A stretch of DNA of 64,000 nt from CBDANZ01 sp965197865 (lineage in GTDB: Bacteria > Acidobacteriota > Vicinamibacteria > Vicinamibacterales > CAVVIG01), in assembly GCA_965197865.1 (NCBI GenBank), contig CBDANZ010000005.1:124001-188000 (forward strand). The letters run 5' to 3'. The notes under the pieces were generated by a model. It made no database searches. It was not told the DNA's origin and was given only the letters and a program-made list of their open reading frames with translations. Numbering within the stretch: position 1 is the stretch's first letter; every line of letters begins with the position of its first letter. Both the position numbers and the translations under genes were made by a program. Shown here piece by piece: positions 48,055 to 56,709 of the stretch.

Positions 48055-48634
48055 GCTCACGCCCTCCGCATGTACTCAGCGCCGCGTATCAACGAGGTGA
48101 GAATCTTGTCGTAGTCCTGGCACCGACACAGGTTGCCCGAAATCCCGTGCGCCAGCTCCTGCCGCGTCGGAGTCGAATTCGTCTTCAGATACCCTACCGT
48201 CGCCATCACAAACCCCGGCATGCAGAACGCGCACTGGAACCCCTGCTCGTCGACGACGCCCTGTTGTACCGGGTGCAGCGTACCGTCGGCCGCCGCCAAC
48301 CCTTCGATCGTCACGATCTTCTTGCCGCGCACCGAGTGCGTCAGCACTGAGCACGAATACCGCGGCACGTCGTCCACCAGCACCGTGCAGGCGCCGCACT
48401 CCGAGCGGTCACAGCCCAGCTTGGTGCCCGTGAGCCCCAGCTTATAGCGCAGCGTCATCGCCAGCGTTTCCTGCTTCATCACGTCCACGCGGCGGTCCAG
48501 CCCGTTGACGTTCAACGTAATGAGCCGTTCCACGCTCCCCGGCGCCGACGGCTGCCCAAGGAGCAACCCCCCGCGGAACACGTAGGCCGCCGAGGAAACG
48601 GCCGCGCCCGCCGCAATCACACCCTTGATGAAAT
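47831..48634. repeat. Near-identical duplicated block B, copy 2
   Basis: Matches 43408-44211. The left edge falls inside the Mo gene and the right edge inside the Tat signal of the Fe-S gene. Confidence 0.9.
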
Positions 48635-48671
48635 TCCGCCTGGTGACGTGTTTCGCAGTATCTTCGATCAT
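48057..48671 (-). CDS. Molybdenum hydroxylase, [2Fe-2S] subunit with a Tat signal (module 2)
   Basis: A 204-residue iron-sulfur subunit, near-identical to module 1 after the first 14 residues. The N-terminus differs: VTRRNFIKGVIAAGAAVSSA keeps the twin arginines and the same hydrophobic core. Both [2Fe-2S] sites are intact (GCDRSECGACTVLVDDVP; CAFCMPGF with GNLCRCQDY). Start ATG 48671. It heads the module 2 operon (Fe-S, Mo, FAD). Confidence 0.93.
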   Translation of the reverse strand: MIEDTAKHVTRRNFIKGVIAAGAAVSSAAYVFRGGLLLGQPSAPGSVERLITLNVNGLDRRVDVMKQETLAMTLRYKLGLTGTKLGCDRSECGACTVLVDDVPRYSCSVLTHSVRGKKIVTIEGLAAADGTLHPVQQGVVDEQGFQCAFCMPGFVMATVGYLKTNSTPTRQELAHGISGNLCRCQDYDKILTSLIRGAEYMRRA

Positions 48672-48772
48672 CTTTCTTGTCTCCCGAGAGGCGGTTTCAC
48701 AACTTCACATCACGTCGCACAGGCCTTCGGACCTGCCAGGCGCGACCAAAGGTTGGACTGGAACTCGAAACA

Positions 48773-48801
48773 ACAGTATGGCGAATTGCACCCCAATTCA
48801 A
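48773..48801 (-). promoter_or_regulatory. Candidate promoter of module 2
   Basis: On the minus strand, TTGAAT (48801-48796), 17 bases and TACTGT (48778-48773). The spacer ends CAATTCGCCA, the same as module 1 but for one base. Confidence 0.4.
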
Positions 48802-48804
48802 GCC

Positions 48805-49242
48805 TTACTCGCTGAGTCTCGTCCCGGGCACCGCTTCCTCCACGGTGAACGACCAATCCAGGTTGGCGGACTCAACGACAGCGTGGAAAACGCGAGGATC
48901 TTCGGAGATATAGGCCGTGTCGCGGCCATTCCCCTGATGCTCGACGGCGACCAGCAATGGACGCCCGCTGATGGCGCTGTGGATCGTCAAGCGAAAGATT
49001 CCAGCGCCCGTGGGACGCTCGTTCCCGGTCCGCCACTGCACTCTCAGCGAGCCAGTGTCGCTGGTAAACGATTCGGTTTGCCTATTTCCCCGGCCCGACC
49101 ACTCGCCGAGACGATTCCAGATCACGACTTGCTCGGTGTCGGCCTCGCGTGGGGACTCGCAGGCGGCAGTGAATAGGATCGTCGCCGCAAGCAGGAGCGA
49201 GGCGAGGAATGAGAACAGCAAGGGCAAAAATCGAGCGTCCAT
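48805..49242 (-). CDS. Exported lipoprotein-like protein (145 aa)
   Basis: I do not recognise the family. The N-terminus is a long hydrophobic signal (FLPLLFSFLASLLLAATILF) ending in TAACES, a lipobox-like site (Cys about residue 28). The mature part is a small beta-rich domain (VIWNRLGEWSGRGNRQTESF, LRVQWRTGNERPTGAGIFRL, ANLDWSFTVEEAVPG). It lies upstream of module 2 on the same strand; the module 2 promoter starts right at its 3' end, so the two are probably separate units. The beta-sandwich look would fit a CUB-like or binding domain. Confidence 0.65.
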   Translation of the reverse strand: MDARFLPLLFSFLASLLLAATILFTAACESPREADTEQVVIWNRLGEWSGRGNRQTESFTSDTGSLRVQWRTGNERPTGAGIFRLTIHSAISGRPLLVAVEHQGNGRDTAYISEDPRVFHAVVESANLDWSFTVEEAVPGTRLSE

Positions 49243-49286
49243 AACTTTACAATTTACAACCTACAGTTCACAATTGACGCGGTAGC

Positions 49287-51359
49287 GTGATAACCATCAG
49301 GGTGAACGTCGTAAAAAGGTTGGCCGCGCTCATGTCGATACTCGGAACCATGGCCTGCGGAGGCCCCTCGTCTACATCCACAGTACCTGCCACCGACCCC
49401 GCTTGGACCGCGGCATCGCAAACGGCCGGCGACCGCCAGTATCTCCTCGAACGAGTCGACGATGTGGCCGTCGTGCAGATTTATGCGGACGGCTTCGCCA
49501 AGCTCCCCCTCAGAGAGAAGACGCTAATCTGGCATCTGTATCAGGCCGCGCTCGTCGGCCGCGATATCTTCTACGATCAGAAGTACGCGCACAACCTCGA
49601 CATGCGCGAAGTGCTCGAGGCGATTCTGACCAACGCCGACGGCGTGGATCCCAAGACACTCGCCGAGATCCAGCGCTACACGAAGCTCTTCTGGATCAAC
49701 AGCGGCCCGCACAACAACCTAACGGCCCGAAAGTTCGTATTAACCTGCACGCCCGAGGCGTTTGCGGCAGCCTCCCGCGTCGCGGTGAATAACGGCGCGC
49801 GGTTTCCGCTGCGGAACGGCGAAACTCTCGACGGGCTCCTGGCGCGTCTGAGGCCGATGTTTTTCGACCCGGACGTCGATCAGATGGTCACCGTCAAGAC
49901 GCCGCCCTCCGGCACCGACATTCTCAGCGCGAGCGCCAATAACTTGTACGTCGGCGTCACGATGAAGGATCTCGAAGGCTTTCGCGAGCAGTACCCGCTC
50001 AATTCGCGGCTCGTCAAAGAGAACGGCAGGCTCGTCGAAGAGGTGTATCGCGTCAGCGGTCGGTACGGCGCGTATATTTCCGCCATCATCGCGCATCTGC
50101 AAGCCGCGATTCCGTTTGCAACCGAGCCGATGGCGAACGCCCTGCGCGCACTTGTCAACTTCTACCAGACTGGCGAGACGAAAGACCGCGTGGCCTACGA
50201 CATCGCGTGGATAAAGGACAACCAGTCGCCGGTCGACACGATGAACGGGTTCATCGAGGTGTATCTCGATGCGCGCGGCATAAAGGGCGCGTGGGAAGGG
50301 CTCGTGTATTACATCAACCGCGAGAAGACGTCCGAGATCCAGAAGCTGGCGCGCGAAGCCCAGTGGTTCGAGGACCACATGCCCTGGGACCCGAAGTACC
50401 GCAAGCAGGGGATGCAGGGCGTCACGGCCAACGCTATCGACGTCGTCATCGAAACGGGCGATTCAGGACCCGTTACGCCAGTCGGCATCAACCTGCCGAA
50501 CGATCAGAGCGTCCGCGAGCGCTATGGCAGCAAGTCGGTGTCGCTGTCGAACGTCAACGAAGCCTACGAGAAGTCGCAGCCACCGGCGTTCCGCAGCGAG
50601 TTCTCGTGGACGCCCGAGGAGGCCGAGCGGGGGATGAAGTGGGCCGCCTTCGCCGGCGAGCTGACGACGAACATGCACGAGGTGATCGGCCACGCGTCGG
50701 GAAAGATCTCGGAGCGGCTGCAAGGGAATCCGCAGGCGGCGGTGAAGGAACACTTCTCGGCTCTTGAGGAGTCGCGAGCTGACCTCGTGGCGCTCTATTT
50801 TCTGCCCGACGCCAAGCTGGTGGAGCTTGGCATCATTTCCAGGGAAGACCAGGACGGGATCGTGCGCGCGGAGTACGAGGGGTACACGCGCAACGCCTTG
50901 ATTCAGTTACGCCGGGTTCGCCAGGGGTCCCAGCTCGAAGAACCGCACATGCGCAACCGGCAGATGATCATCCGCTGGCTGATGGCCAATACGAAGGCGA
51001 TCGACGCGCGGACGCGCGATGGCAAGACGTACTATGTGATGACCGATCCGCAGGCGTTTCGCGAGGGTGTGGGCCGGCTGCTCGCCGAAGTTCAGCGCAT
51101 CAAGGGCGAGGGCGACTACCCCGCAGCCGCGCGCCTGTTCGACTCCTACGGCGTTCACTTCGATCCCGCGCTGCGCGACGAGGTCGTGTTGCGGGTCGAT
51201 AAGCTGAACCTGCCGTCCTACAGCGGGTTCGTCATGCCGAGACTCCAGCCTGTGAGAAACGCGGCGGGCAACATTACGGAGGTGACCATCTCGTACCCGC
51301 AGGATCTGACGCAACAGATGCTCGAGTATTCGGCGGCCACGCGCGAGTTGCGGCCGTGA
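49287..51359 (+). CDS. Dipeptidyl-peptidase III-family metallopeptidase (M49), lipoprotein
   Basis: A 690-residue zinc peptidase. Seen: an N-terminal signal with lipobox (LMSILGTMACGG), the zinc-binding HEXXGH motif in NMHEVIGHASGKI and the downstream EESRADLVALYFL, the second motif that supplies the third ligand. The HEVIGH arrangement (HEXXGH) is the M49 hallmark, unlike the HEXXH of other families. The length fits. It would cleave dipeptides from the N-terminus of short peptides in the periplasm. The GTG at 49287 is one possible start; ATG 49333 gives a shorter signal. The gene stands alone on the plus strand. Confidence 0.88.
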   Translation: MITIRVNVVKRLAALMSILGTMACGGPSSTSTVPATDPAWTAASQTAGDRQYLLERVDDVAVVQIYADGFAKLPLREKTLIWHLYQAALVGRDIFYDQKYAHNLDMREVLEAILTNADGVDPKTLAEIQRYTKLFWINSGPHNNLTARKFVLTCTPEAFAAASRVAVNNGARFPLRNGETLDGLLARLRPMFFDPDVDQMVTVKTPPSGTDILSASANNLYVGVTMKDLEGFREQYPLNSRLVKENGRLVEEVYRVSGRYGAYISAIIAHLQAAIPFATEPMANALRALVNFYQTGETKDRVAYDIAWIKDNQSPVDTMNGFIEVYLDARGIKGAWEGLVYYINREKTSEIQKLAREAQWFEDHMPWDPKYRKQGMQGVTANAIDVVIETGDSGPVTPVGINLPNDQSVRERYGSKSVSLSNVNEAYEKSQPPAFRSEFSWTPEEAERGMKWAAFAGELTTNMHEVIGHASGKISERLQGNPQAAVKEHFSALEESRADLVALYFLPDAKLVELGIISREDQDGIVRAEYEGYTRNALIQLRRVRQGSQLEEPHMRNRQMIIRWLMANTKAIDARTRDGKTYYVMTDPQAFREGVGRLLAEVQRIKGEGDYPAAARLFDSYGVHFDPALRDEVVLRVDKLNLPSYSGFVMPRLQPVRNAAGNITEVTISYPQDLTQQMLEYSAATRELRP

Positions 51360-51439
51360 CCCCGTCGGTTCATTCCTTCGTTTCACCGTGTTGATCCGTC
51401 CTTTCGGTCCCTTCAGTTCCCCTCGGCCGGCAGGTTGTC

Positions 51440-52350
51440 ACGATCGTGGTGATCCTCATTCCCGACGAGCGTCTCGGCGCAGCCCGGCGCGGCTCGCCAT
51501 TCGCGCGATCGGCCGCCTCGAGCCCCTCGCTCATTCCCGACCTCGTCCCTGCGCTCACGTTCCGGTTGCCGGAGACCCGCGCGAAGGTTGCCAACGCGAT
51601 CGGGCACAGGCCGCCCAGGAATAGAAGGGCGCCAAGACTGTTTCTGGCGGGCCCACGCCCGCCTCGGTGCTCTCCACCCTGCTCGCGCGCCTGATGGACG
51701 AAGAGCGCCTGAGGGATGAAGAGGAATGAGGATGTGAAGATGCAGGCAGCCCTCTCTGATAACGGTCGGGCGGCTTCCGTACCGCAGCCCTGCCGAAGTC
51801 GTGCGTGCCGAAGCAGCGCTCGTCGAGCTCGCGGGGAGAAGCGACGCAGTCGCCGATCGGTTTGGCGTCGCGAAAGGGTTTGAAGCGCTCACGAGGGCAG
51901 GCGCCCAGCGCGCGCGCCGTCGAGATCCTGTGCAGGCTGGCCGGCATGCCGGGCACCGACTCAGCCCGGCCGGACATCGACCCGCGGCGTGACTCGCCCC
52001 TTGGCCGGCTCGCACTCAAAACGTTGATTTCAGGCCACTCGACGAGGCTCTCATCGCGGGCACGGCCCGCGATCCGGATGCGCAGATCCGACCTCTGGCG
52101 ACTCGCGCCGCCGCCCTGGCCCTCGACAAGACCCGAACCGCGCCGATGCGGTGCCGGCGCTCGAGGCGACCTTCCGGCGGCTGGTGGACGAGAACCGCGC
52201 GAACTCGGCCGACGCGCGCCCGTGGCTTTCTGCAACCTTGACGCGCCTTGGGGCGCCTCCGCCGGCTGGCGGCACCGCGCGCGCATCACGATTCGCGACG
52301 TCGCCCCTGGTTCGCCTTGGTCCATTTGCACGCAATCGTTTGCGACGCCC
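51440..52350 (+). pseudogene. Decayed HEAT-repeat-like protein gene
   Basis: No frame is open for long, but pieces in all three plus frames look like HEAT repeats: SLIPDLVPALTFRLPETRAK and VANAIG near 51540, EAALVELAGRSDAVADRFGV and AKGFEALTRAGAQ near 51810, and RPLDEALIAGTARDPDAQIR near 52035. Family members are several hundred residues long, and this stretch is about the right length for one broken gene. It follows the M49 gene. Indels and internal loss are evident. My assignment is tentative. Confidence 0.4.
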
Positions 52351-52357
52351 GCGGTTG

Positions 52358-52745
52358 ATGACATCGAGCGTGCGAGCCCAAACCTCTGTGGGTGTATGCC
52401 GGTACGAAGATCTTCGCGTCTGGCAAGCAGCAAAGCGGCAATGCGATCGCGTGGGAAAACTCATCAAGCGGCCTAAGTTTCGCCGGGACCCCGGGCTCTC
52501 AAGTCAATTGAACGACGCGAGCATTTCAGTCATCGCCGACATCAGTGAAGGCTTCTTGCGACAGTGCGACAAGGAGTTCATGCGACCCTTGCGATATTCG
52601 GCCGCGTCGTATGGCGAGGTGAAGGCATACTCTACGCCGCGCATGACCGAAAGCACCTTGACACGCCGGAGCTGAACGACCCGATCGCCGAAACGGCACC
52701 ATCGGCAGGATGCTTCAGCGCCTGCAGCAATCGCTGGAGCGGTAG
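52358..52745 (+). pseudogene. Four-helix-bundle protein (TIGR02436 / S23-type), frameshifted
   Basis: From ATG 52358 the frame reads VGVCRYEDLRVWQAAKRQCD, then GLSSQLNDASISVIADISEG and ASYGEVKA, the usual helical signature of these 120-residue proteins, often found in rRNA intervening sequences and elsewhere. After residue 85 the homology continues in another frame (YAAHDRKHLDTPELNDPIAE, near 52640), so one indel has split it. The normal C-terminal helix is lost. It lies directly ahead of the aminotransferase gene. Confidence 0.6.
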
Positions 52746-52766
52746 CGACTAGGAACCAAGGACGAC

Positions 52767-53972
52767 GTGTTCTCCCACCGACTCCCAACCGATCTGGCGC
52801 CGAATCGGCTGTCTACCGCCCTCGCCGCTCTACGGCGCGAAGGTCGGCCGTTCATCGACCTCACGGAATCGAATCCGACGCGCACCGGGCTCAAGTATCC
52901 GGCAGACCTCCTTGCTCCGCTCGCCGATCGGCGGGCGCTTGTCTACCGGCCGGAGCCGTTCGGACTGCTGGAGGCCCGACGAGCGGTCGCCGCAGATTAC
53001 GAGCGTCGCGCCCTCGCCGTCGCCGCCGACCGCATCGTCCTCACGCCCAGCACGAGCGACGCGTACTCTCTTCTCTTTAGGGTGCTCTGCGATCCGTCCG
53101 ACGAAGTGCTCGTGCCGCGCCCGAGCTATCCGCTGTTCGAGCACCTGACACAACTGGACGCCGTCCGGGCAAGGCCGTACGACCTGGAGTATCACGGCGA
53201 CTGGTTCATAGACTTCGCCAGCCTCGAGCGAGCGTGGTCCGCGAGGACGCGAGCGGTGCTCGTCGTCACTCCCAACAACCCGACAGGTTCGTTTGCAAAG
53301 CCCGAGGAAATCGATCGGCTCGCGGCGCTCTGCGCAGCGCGTGAAGCTGCCATTATCGCCGACGAAGTGTTTGCCGACTACGAGCTCGTTCCCGGCCGGT
53401 CTCGCGCTGCCGCGAAGGTGTTGGCGCGGCGCGACGTGCTGGCGTTCGGTCTCGGCGGGCTCTCCAAGTCGATTGGCCTTCCCCAGGCGAAGCTAGCGTG
53501 GTTCGGTGTTGCCGGGCCGGACACGAGGGTCGAAGCAGCCCTTGCACGGCTCGAGTTCGCGTGCGACACCTACCTCTCGGTATCGACGCCCGTACAGATT
53601 GCAGCGTCCGAGCTACTGGCTAGAGGCGCGGCCGTGCGTGAGCAAATCCGATCGAGGATTGTTGCCAATTGCCAGCAACTAATGGCGCGCGCCGCAGAAA
53701 CACCGGCGTGCTCGGTGCTGCAGGCGGAAGGAGGATGGTACGCGGTCGTCCGTGTGCCATCGTTCGGCTCCGAAGAAGACCTCGCATTGAACCTTCTGAC
53801 GACCGACGCCGTCCTGGCGCATCCCGGCTATTGTTTTAACTTTCCTAACGAGTCGTACCTCATTGTCAGCCTGCTCGTCCCCGAAGCTCAGTTCAGCCAG
53901 GGGATTGTCTGTCTATTGAGGCGTGCAGCAGCGCCCACGGCCATGCCAAGCGAAAGAACAAGAAATGAATAG
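52767..53972 (+). CDS. Aminotransferase class I/II (PLP-dependent)
   Basis: A 401-residue fold-type I aminotransferase. Seen: the N-terminal IDLTESNPTRTGLKYPAD, VLTPSTSDAYSLLFRVLCDP, LVVTPNNPTGSFAKPEEI, IIADEVFADYEL and the PLP-lysine region FGLGGLSKSIGLPQAKLAW. It is in the branch of AspC/alanine-type enzymes often annotated only as class I/II. The GTG at 52767 precedes MFSHRLPTDLAPN; the previous relic gives no clear ribosome site. A strong terminator follows. The substrate is not clear. Confidence 0.85.
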   Translation: MFSHRLPTDLAPNRLSTALAALRREGRPFIDLTESNPTRTGLKYPADLLAPLADRRALVYRPEPFGLLEARRAVAADYERRALAVAADRIVLTPSTSDAYSLLFRVLCDPSDEVLVPRPSYPLFEHLTQLDAVRARPYDLEYHGDWFIDFASLERAWSARTRAVLVVTPNNPTGSFAKPEEIDRLAALCAAREAAIIADEVFADYELVPGRSRAAAKVLARRDVLAFGLGGLSKSIGLPQAKLAWFGVAGPDTRVEAALARLEFACDTYLSVSTPVQIAASELLARGAAVREQIRSRIVANCQQLMARAAETPACSVLQAEGGWYAVVRVPSFGSEEDLALNLLTTDAVLAHPGYCFNFPNESYLIVSLLVPEAQFSQGIVCLLRRAAAPTAMPSERTRNE

Positions 53973-53981
53973 CGCCGCAAG

Positions 53982-54023
53982 AGGCAGACCGGCGCCGCGC
54001 CGGTCTGCCTATCCCGCTTTTCT
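53982..54023 (+). terminator. Strong intrinsic terminator
   Basis: A perfect 13-bp stem (AGGCAGACCGGCG with CGCCGGTCTGCCT) around a 3-base loop, then ATCCCGCTTTTCT. It sits 10 bases after the aminotransferase stop. Confidence 0.85.
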
Positions 54024-54069
54024 CCTGTCCTTCGACCACGAGTGGGGGCGTCGGTGACATCGGCGAACC

Positions 54070-54576
54070 TTGCCCCGCTGACCGCGTGGCTCGCCGGTGT
54101 GGGCCAGCGCGCTCTGCATGCAGCTTCTACCGTTCGGGCACGTCGCAGCAGCGAGCTCTACGACGGGTATCGCTCGACCATGTCGACCACATCGTCGGTT
54201 TTTTCCGGACCTACGGCCGCCCGCGCGACGGCGGAGAACCCTTCTCGCCTTCTGGTGAGATCGGGCCCCGAAGGACGAGCGGCGCGACGTCGCGGCGTTG
54301 TCGGCCGTTCAGCGACTCACGCGCGGGGCAGACTTGACGAGCGCACCGTACGAACCCACCGTCAGGGACACACTCATCGAGGCGCCGGTCGCGTCGGGAT
54401 CCGACCTGGTACTGCTGATTCAAGATCCGTTCGGGCGGGGCGACCGCATCAAGGAACCCGCAACCGTCGGCGGCCACAACCGGACGTTTCGTCTGCCCTG
54501 ACCCTCCAGCCGGCTGGACGACGTGCCTGACGCGCGCGAGCGGCAGCGGCGGCTGCGGGAGTGGACGGAGCGGTAG
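54070..54576 (+). pseudogene. C-terminal relic of a 4-alpha-glucanotransferase (GH77-like)
   Basis: The recognisable pieces are DHVDHIVGFFRTYGRPRDGG (near 54180), APYEPTVRDTLIEA (near 54340), SDLVLLIQDPFGRGDRIKEP and ATVGGHNRTFRLP, then a TGA at 54499-54501 where relatives have Trp, and SRLDDVPDARERQRRLREW to the TAG at 54574. These match the C-terminus of MalQ-type enzymes (VQDVFGWRDRIN, then NWTWRLPW). Frame changes and the nonsense codon make it non-functional. The N-terminal part is gone. Confidence 0.6.
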
Positions 54577-54695
54577 GACGCTAGTCGTTCTGCGTTCTCC
54601 GTTTGTCGTTCTCCGTTCGGCGCTCGACGTTATTGGCGCGGTATAATTCCGGCTGATACAAGTATGTGGGCCGTATCGGCTATTTTGGGGCCGCT

Positions 54696-54765
54696 GTAAC
54701 GCAGGTCTTCAGACTTGCCCGGCTCGCTCGACAGGCAGGACTAAAGTCCTGCGCTACGACCTGCG
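54696..54765. repeat. Dispersed palindromic repeat, full copy
   Basis: CTGTAACGCAGGTCTTCAGA, CTTGCC, then GGCAGGACTAAAGTCCTGCG and CTACG. It has the same two-hairpin layout as 24043-24108. It lies between the GH77 relic and the IS630 relic. Confidence 0.7.
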
Positions 54766-54866
54766 AGCCTGCCGAGCGGTACTGAATCAGCGGATACTTT
54801 CCACTAGCTAGACTAGTGGCTTGTACTGACTGAAGCAGTACTGGTACTCTCTGGCGCCATACGGCG

Positions 54867-55231
54867 CTGACGTTGACATGCTATGAACGAGCAGAACTGG
54901 AACGCCGGGTACGCGGCCCCAAGATCTGAGCGGAGGACGCGCACCGTGCGGGGGTGATGCTGATGCTGGCGAACGGCGAGGCGTACTCCACGATCGAAGC
55001 CGCGGTGTCGTGCTACCGCGACTACATTCACCGGTGGCGACGTCGGTTTCTGGTCGAGTGCCTCGGCGGCTTGCGGCTGCGTTACCGCACCCAGCCGCCG
55101 ACGATCCGGACGCCGGCGGCTGGGCATTTTCAGCTCCCTCGCCGACCTGGCACGCCAGATTCGTTGCTATCTCCGCCACCACAACCCCGCACCGAAACCG
55201 ATCCGCTGAACGTATTGCGACCCGGCGCATA
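54867..55231 (+). pseudogene. IS630-family transposase relic
   Basis: One frame gives ERAELERRVRGPKI, then TGA at 54925, then AEDAHRAGVMLMLANGEAYS, TIEAAVSCYRDYIHRWRRRF and LVECLGGLRLRYRTQPPT, the N-terminal helix-turn-helix region of IS630/Tc1-like transposases. A deletion joins this to the usual C-terminal end, SLADLARQIRCYLRHHNPAP and KPIR*TYCDPAHRI. The whole catalytic core is missing. I see no inverted ends. Confidence 0.55.
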
Positions 55232-55269
55232 GAATCGATAGTACTTCAGCGAGTACGGTCCATTAGTTT

Positions 55270-56547
55270 ATGGTTACTAGGACGGCAGGGACGACTCTCT
55301 CGCTTCTCGTGGCAGCACTCGCCGTGTCGAGCTGTAGCAGTACAAGTACCGCGTCGGTATGTGTATCTGTACGCGGCGATGTGCAACTGCCGGTCGACAG
55401 CCGCATTATCTCCGCGCGTGTCGTTCCTGGCGCCACGCTCGCCTCGCTCCTACGGGCGCACCGGGTGGCCAACGGTGAAGTCGCGGCACTGGTGGCGCAG
55501 GCATCGGCAGTCTTCGACCTCCGCAAGGTCCGCGCCGATCAGCCCTACCGGATCGCCCAGACCTTCGACGGTGCGCTGCGGTGGTTCGAGTACGAGATCG
55601 ATGGCGACCGTAGGCTTCAGGTGAAGCGATCAGACGGCGAGGCCTCAGGTGGGTTTGTGGCGGAGGTCGTCGCGATCGACAAGGCGGCGCGCGTTGCCGC
55701 CGTGCGCGGCGTGATTGACGATGCTGCGACGTCGCTCGTTGCGGCGATGGACCGGGCTGGGGAAACGATCCAACTCTCCCTTGAGCTGGCCGACATTTTC
55801 TCGAGCGACGTCGATTTCAACACCGAGCTGCGGCCGGACGATCGTTTCGAGCTGCTCGTCGAAAAGCTGTACCGGGTTGGAGAAGCGCCCCGCGAGCAGG
55901 AAGAAGATGCGTTTGCCGGCTACGGTCCTATCCTCGCCGCCCAGCTCGACAACGACGGCCGCCGGCTTCGCGCCGTCCGCTTCACTCCCGATAGCGGCTC
56001 GCCTGGATATTTCGACTCCGAGGGCCGGCCGCTCCGCCGGTTCTTTCTGCGATCGCCCCTCCAGTTCCAGCCAATTGTCACGTCGAGGTTCTCGCGGCGG
56101 CGACTGCACCCGATTCTTCACGACTACCGCCCGCATTACGGCGTCGACTACCGAGCCCAGGCAGGCGCCGCCGTCATCGCGGTGGGCGCCGGCGTCGTGG
56201 TTTTCGCCGGTCCGAACGGCGGCTCGGGTCGTATGGTGCACCTGCGGCACGCCAACGGATTCCAGTCGCAGTATCTTCACCTGTCGTCGATCGCGGTCCG
56301 GAGAGGCGCACGCGTGCAACAGGGTCAGCTGATTGGTCGGGTCGGATCGACCGGGCTGGCTACGGCGCCGCATCTCGATTACCGGCTGAAGAAACACGGC
56401 GTCTTCATCAATCCGGAGACGGCGCATCGTAAGATGCCGCCAGGCGAACCGATCCCTCCCGACCAGCTCGCACGTTTCTTGGAGATCCGCGATCGGGCCT
56501 TCGCGGACTTATCCTCAACCTCGGTCGTTCACACTTCTGAGTTCTAA
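55270..56547 (+). CDS. M23-family metallopeptidase (LytM domain), lipoprotein
   Basis: A 425-residue cell-wall peptidase. Seen: a lipoprotein signal (LLVAALAVSSCSS), a two-part N-terminal OapA-like or LysM-adjacent region (to about 260), then the LytM domain: RRRLHPILHDYRPHYGVDYR (HxxxD zinc motif), AAVIAVGAGVVVFAGPNGG, MVHLRHANGFQSQYLHLSSI, and TAPHLDYRLKKHGVFINPE. The last motif has HLD where many have HLH, seen in other members too. It would cut peptidoglycan cross-links. Probably anchored in a membrane. No clear operon partner. Confidence 0.9.
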   Translation: MVTRTAGTTLSLLVAALAVSSCSSTSTASVCVSVRGDVQLPVDSRIISARVVPGATLASLLRAHRVANGEVAALVAQASAVFDLRKVRADQPYRIAQTFDGALRWFEYEIDGDRRLQVKRSDGEASGGFVAEVVAIDKAARVAAVRGVIDDAATSLVAAMDRAGETIQLSLELADIFSSDVDFNTELRPDDRFELLVEKLYRVGEAPREQEEDAFAGYGPILAAQLDNDGRRLRAVRFTPDSGSPGYFDSEGRPLRRFFLRSPLQFQPIVTSRFSRRRLHPILHDYRPHYGVDYRAQAGAAVIAVGAGVVVFAGPNGGSGRMVHLRHANGFQSQYLHLSSIAVRRGARVQQGQLIGRVGSTGLATAPHLDYRLKKHGVFINPETAHRKMPPGEPIPPDQLARFLEIRDRAFADLSSTSVVHTSEF

Positions 56548-56709
56548 CTAAGAGCGCGGTGCAAGTTAACGTCACGCGGGTGGCCGAGAACGCGGCTGCC
56601 CCGCGACAAGCGCCCGTGGAGCAAGCACGGGGCGGGGCTGTTCGCGGACACGTTCACGGAGAACGGAAAAGAGCGAACGATTGAAAGCTCATGTCATAAT
56701 TCGACCCCT

